Positions 6,203 to 6,397 of a stretch of DNA of 6,397 nt are shown here, piece by piece. The notes under the pieces were generated by a model. The model ran no database searches, was not told the DNA's origin, and worked only from the letters and a program-made list of their open reading frames with translations. Every line of letters begins with the position of its first letter. Position 1 is the stretch's first letter. Origin of the DNA: Deltaproteobacteria bacterium (lineage in GTDB: Bacteria; Desulfobacterota; SM23-61); assembly GCA_029857975.1 (NCBI GenBank), contig JAOUFX010000185.1, positions 1 to 6,397 on the forward strand, read 5' to 3'. The translations under genes and the position numbers were made by a program.

Positions 6203-6397
6203 AAGTTAAAAAAATGGGAGAACCATTTTATTTTTAACCCATTAATATTAAATGGTTTTTTATGAAGGATCGAAGGGCAGGTTTGTTAGGGATCACTTTA
6301 TTTTGAAAATGATGCCATTATGTCAATTGTTTCGATAAGTGCTGCAAAAATGACAATTTAAAAATTAAAGAAAGCTTTTAGCTGACAATTTGTCAAC
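6203..6397. other. AT-rich upstream region without genes
   Basis: No open frame of note is seen to the window end. It contains a 7-bp hairpin AAAATGG/CCATTTT (6211-6229) whose right arm can instead pair with AAATGGTT at 6250-6257, and a series of TGACAA/TTGTCA half sites (6321-6326, 6351-6356, 6383-6395). The location fits an enhancer and DNA-bending region for the sigma-54 promoter. Confidence 0.45.
6383..6395. promoter_or_regulatory. Perfect palindrome TGACAATTTGTCA, putative upstream activator site
   Basis: TGACAA-T-TTGTCA is a perfect 13-bp dyad centred about 214 bp upstream of the predicted sigma-54 start, a workable distance for an enhancer-binding protein. Twelve of its bases equal the element at 1113-1124 on the opposite strand. 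Half sites of the same kind occur at 6321 (TGTCAA) and 6351 (TGACAA). Because the window ends here, it could equally be the operator of a gene further right. Confidence 0.4.

Overview
The window is about 6.4 kb of bacterial DNA with moderate GC genes separated by very AT-rich gaps. A Cache-type membrane sensor, a receiver-only response regulator of NtrC type, a sigma-54 promoter and an acetyl-CoA synthetase next to an OFA-family transporter together suggest a Desulfobacterota (deltaproteobacterial, Syntrophales-like) anaerobe. The taxonomic guess is inference: there is no marker gene here.

Layout, left to right. Positions 1-987 (minus) hold the N-terminal 329 residues of a membrane sensor with a periplasmic Cache domain; its signalling end lies beyond the left edge. 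Positions 988-1401 are an AT-rich divergent gap with a good sigma-70 promoter for the sensor, a 12-bp palindrome and a weaker promoter for the next gene. Positions 1402-1695 (plus) encode a 97-residue membrane or secreted protein of unknown function. It converges on the MFS gene, and a bidirectional hairpin terminator at 1717-1757 separates the two. Positions 5100 to 1756 (minus) form an apparent two-gene operon: acs (acetyl-CoA synthetase, 657 residues, all key residues present), then an 87-nt spacer with a 13-bp hairpin, then an OFA-family MFS transporter (427 residues). The simplest reading is uptake of acetate or another short monocarboxylate coupled to its activation to acetyl-CoA. Positions 5101-5486 are non-coding, with the likely acs promoter. 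Positions 5487-5987 (minus) encode a receiver-only response regulator starting at GTG.

The most unusual part is upstream of that regulator, at 5988-6397. It holds a near-perfect sigma-54 promoter on the minus strand (6186-6202). The predicted start, near 6175, opens directly into a strongly structured ~131-nt RNA. This RNA is closed by a 19-bp stem whose 3' arm runs straight into a U-tract, so it looks like either a free small RNA or a terminator/attenuator leader placed 58 nt before the regulator's start codon. About 210 bp further upstream is a perfect 13-bp palindrome. Twelve of its bases recur exactly (inverted) in the sensor/small-protein gap at 1113-1124, hinting that one regulator acts on both sites. 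No mobile elements, tRNA, rRNA or CRISPR were seen.
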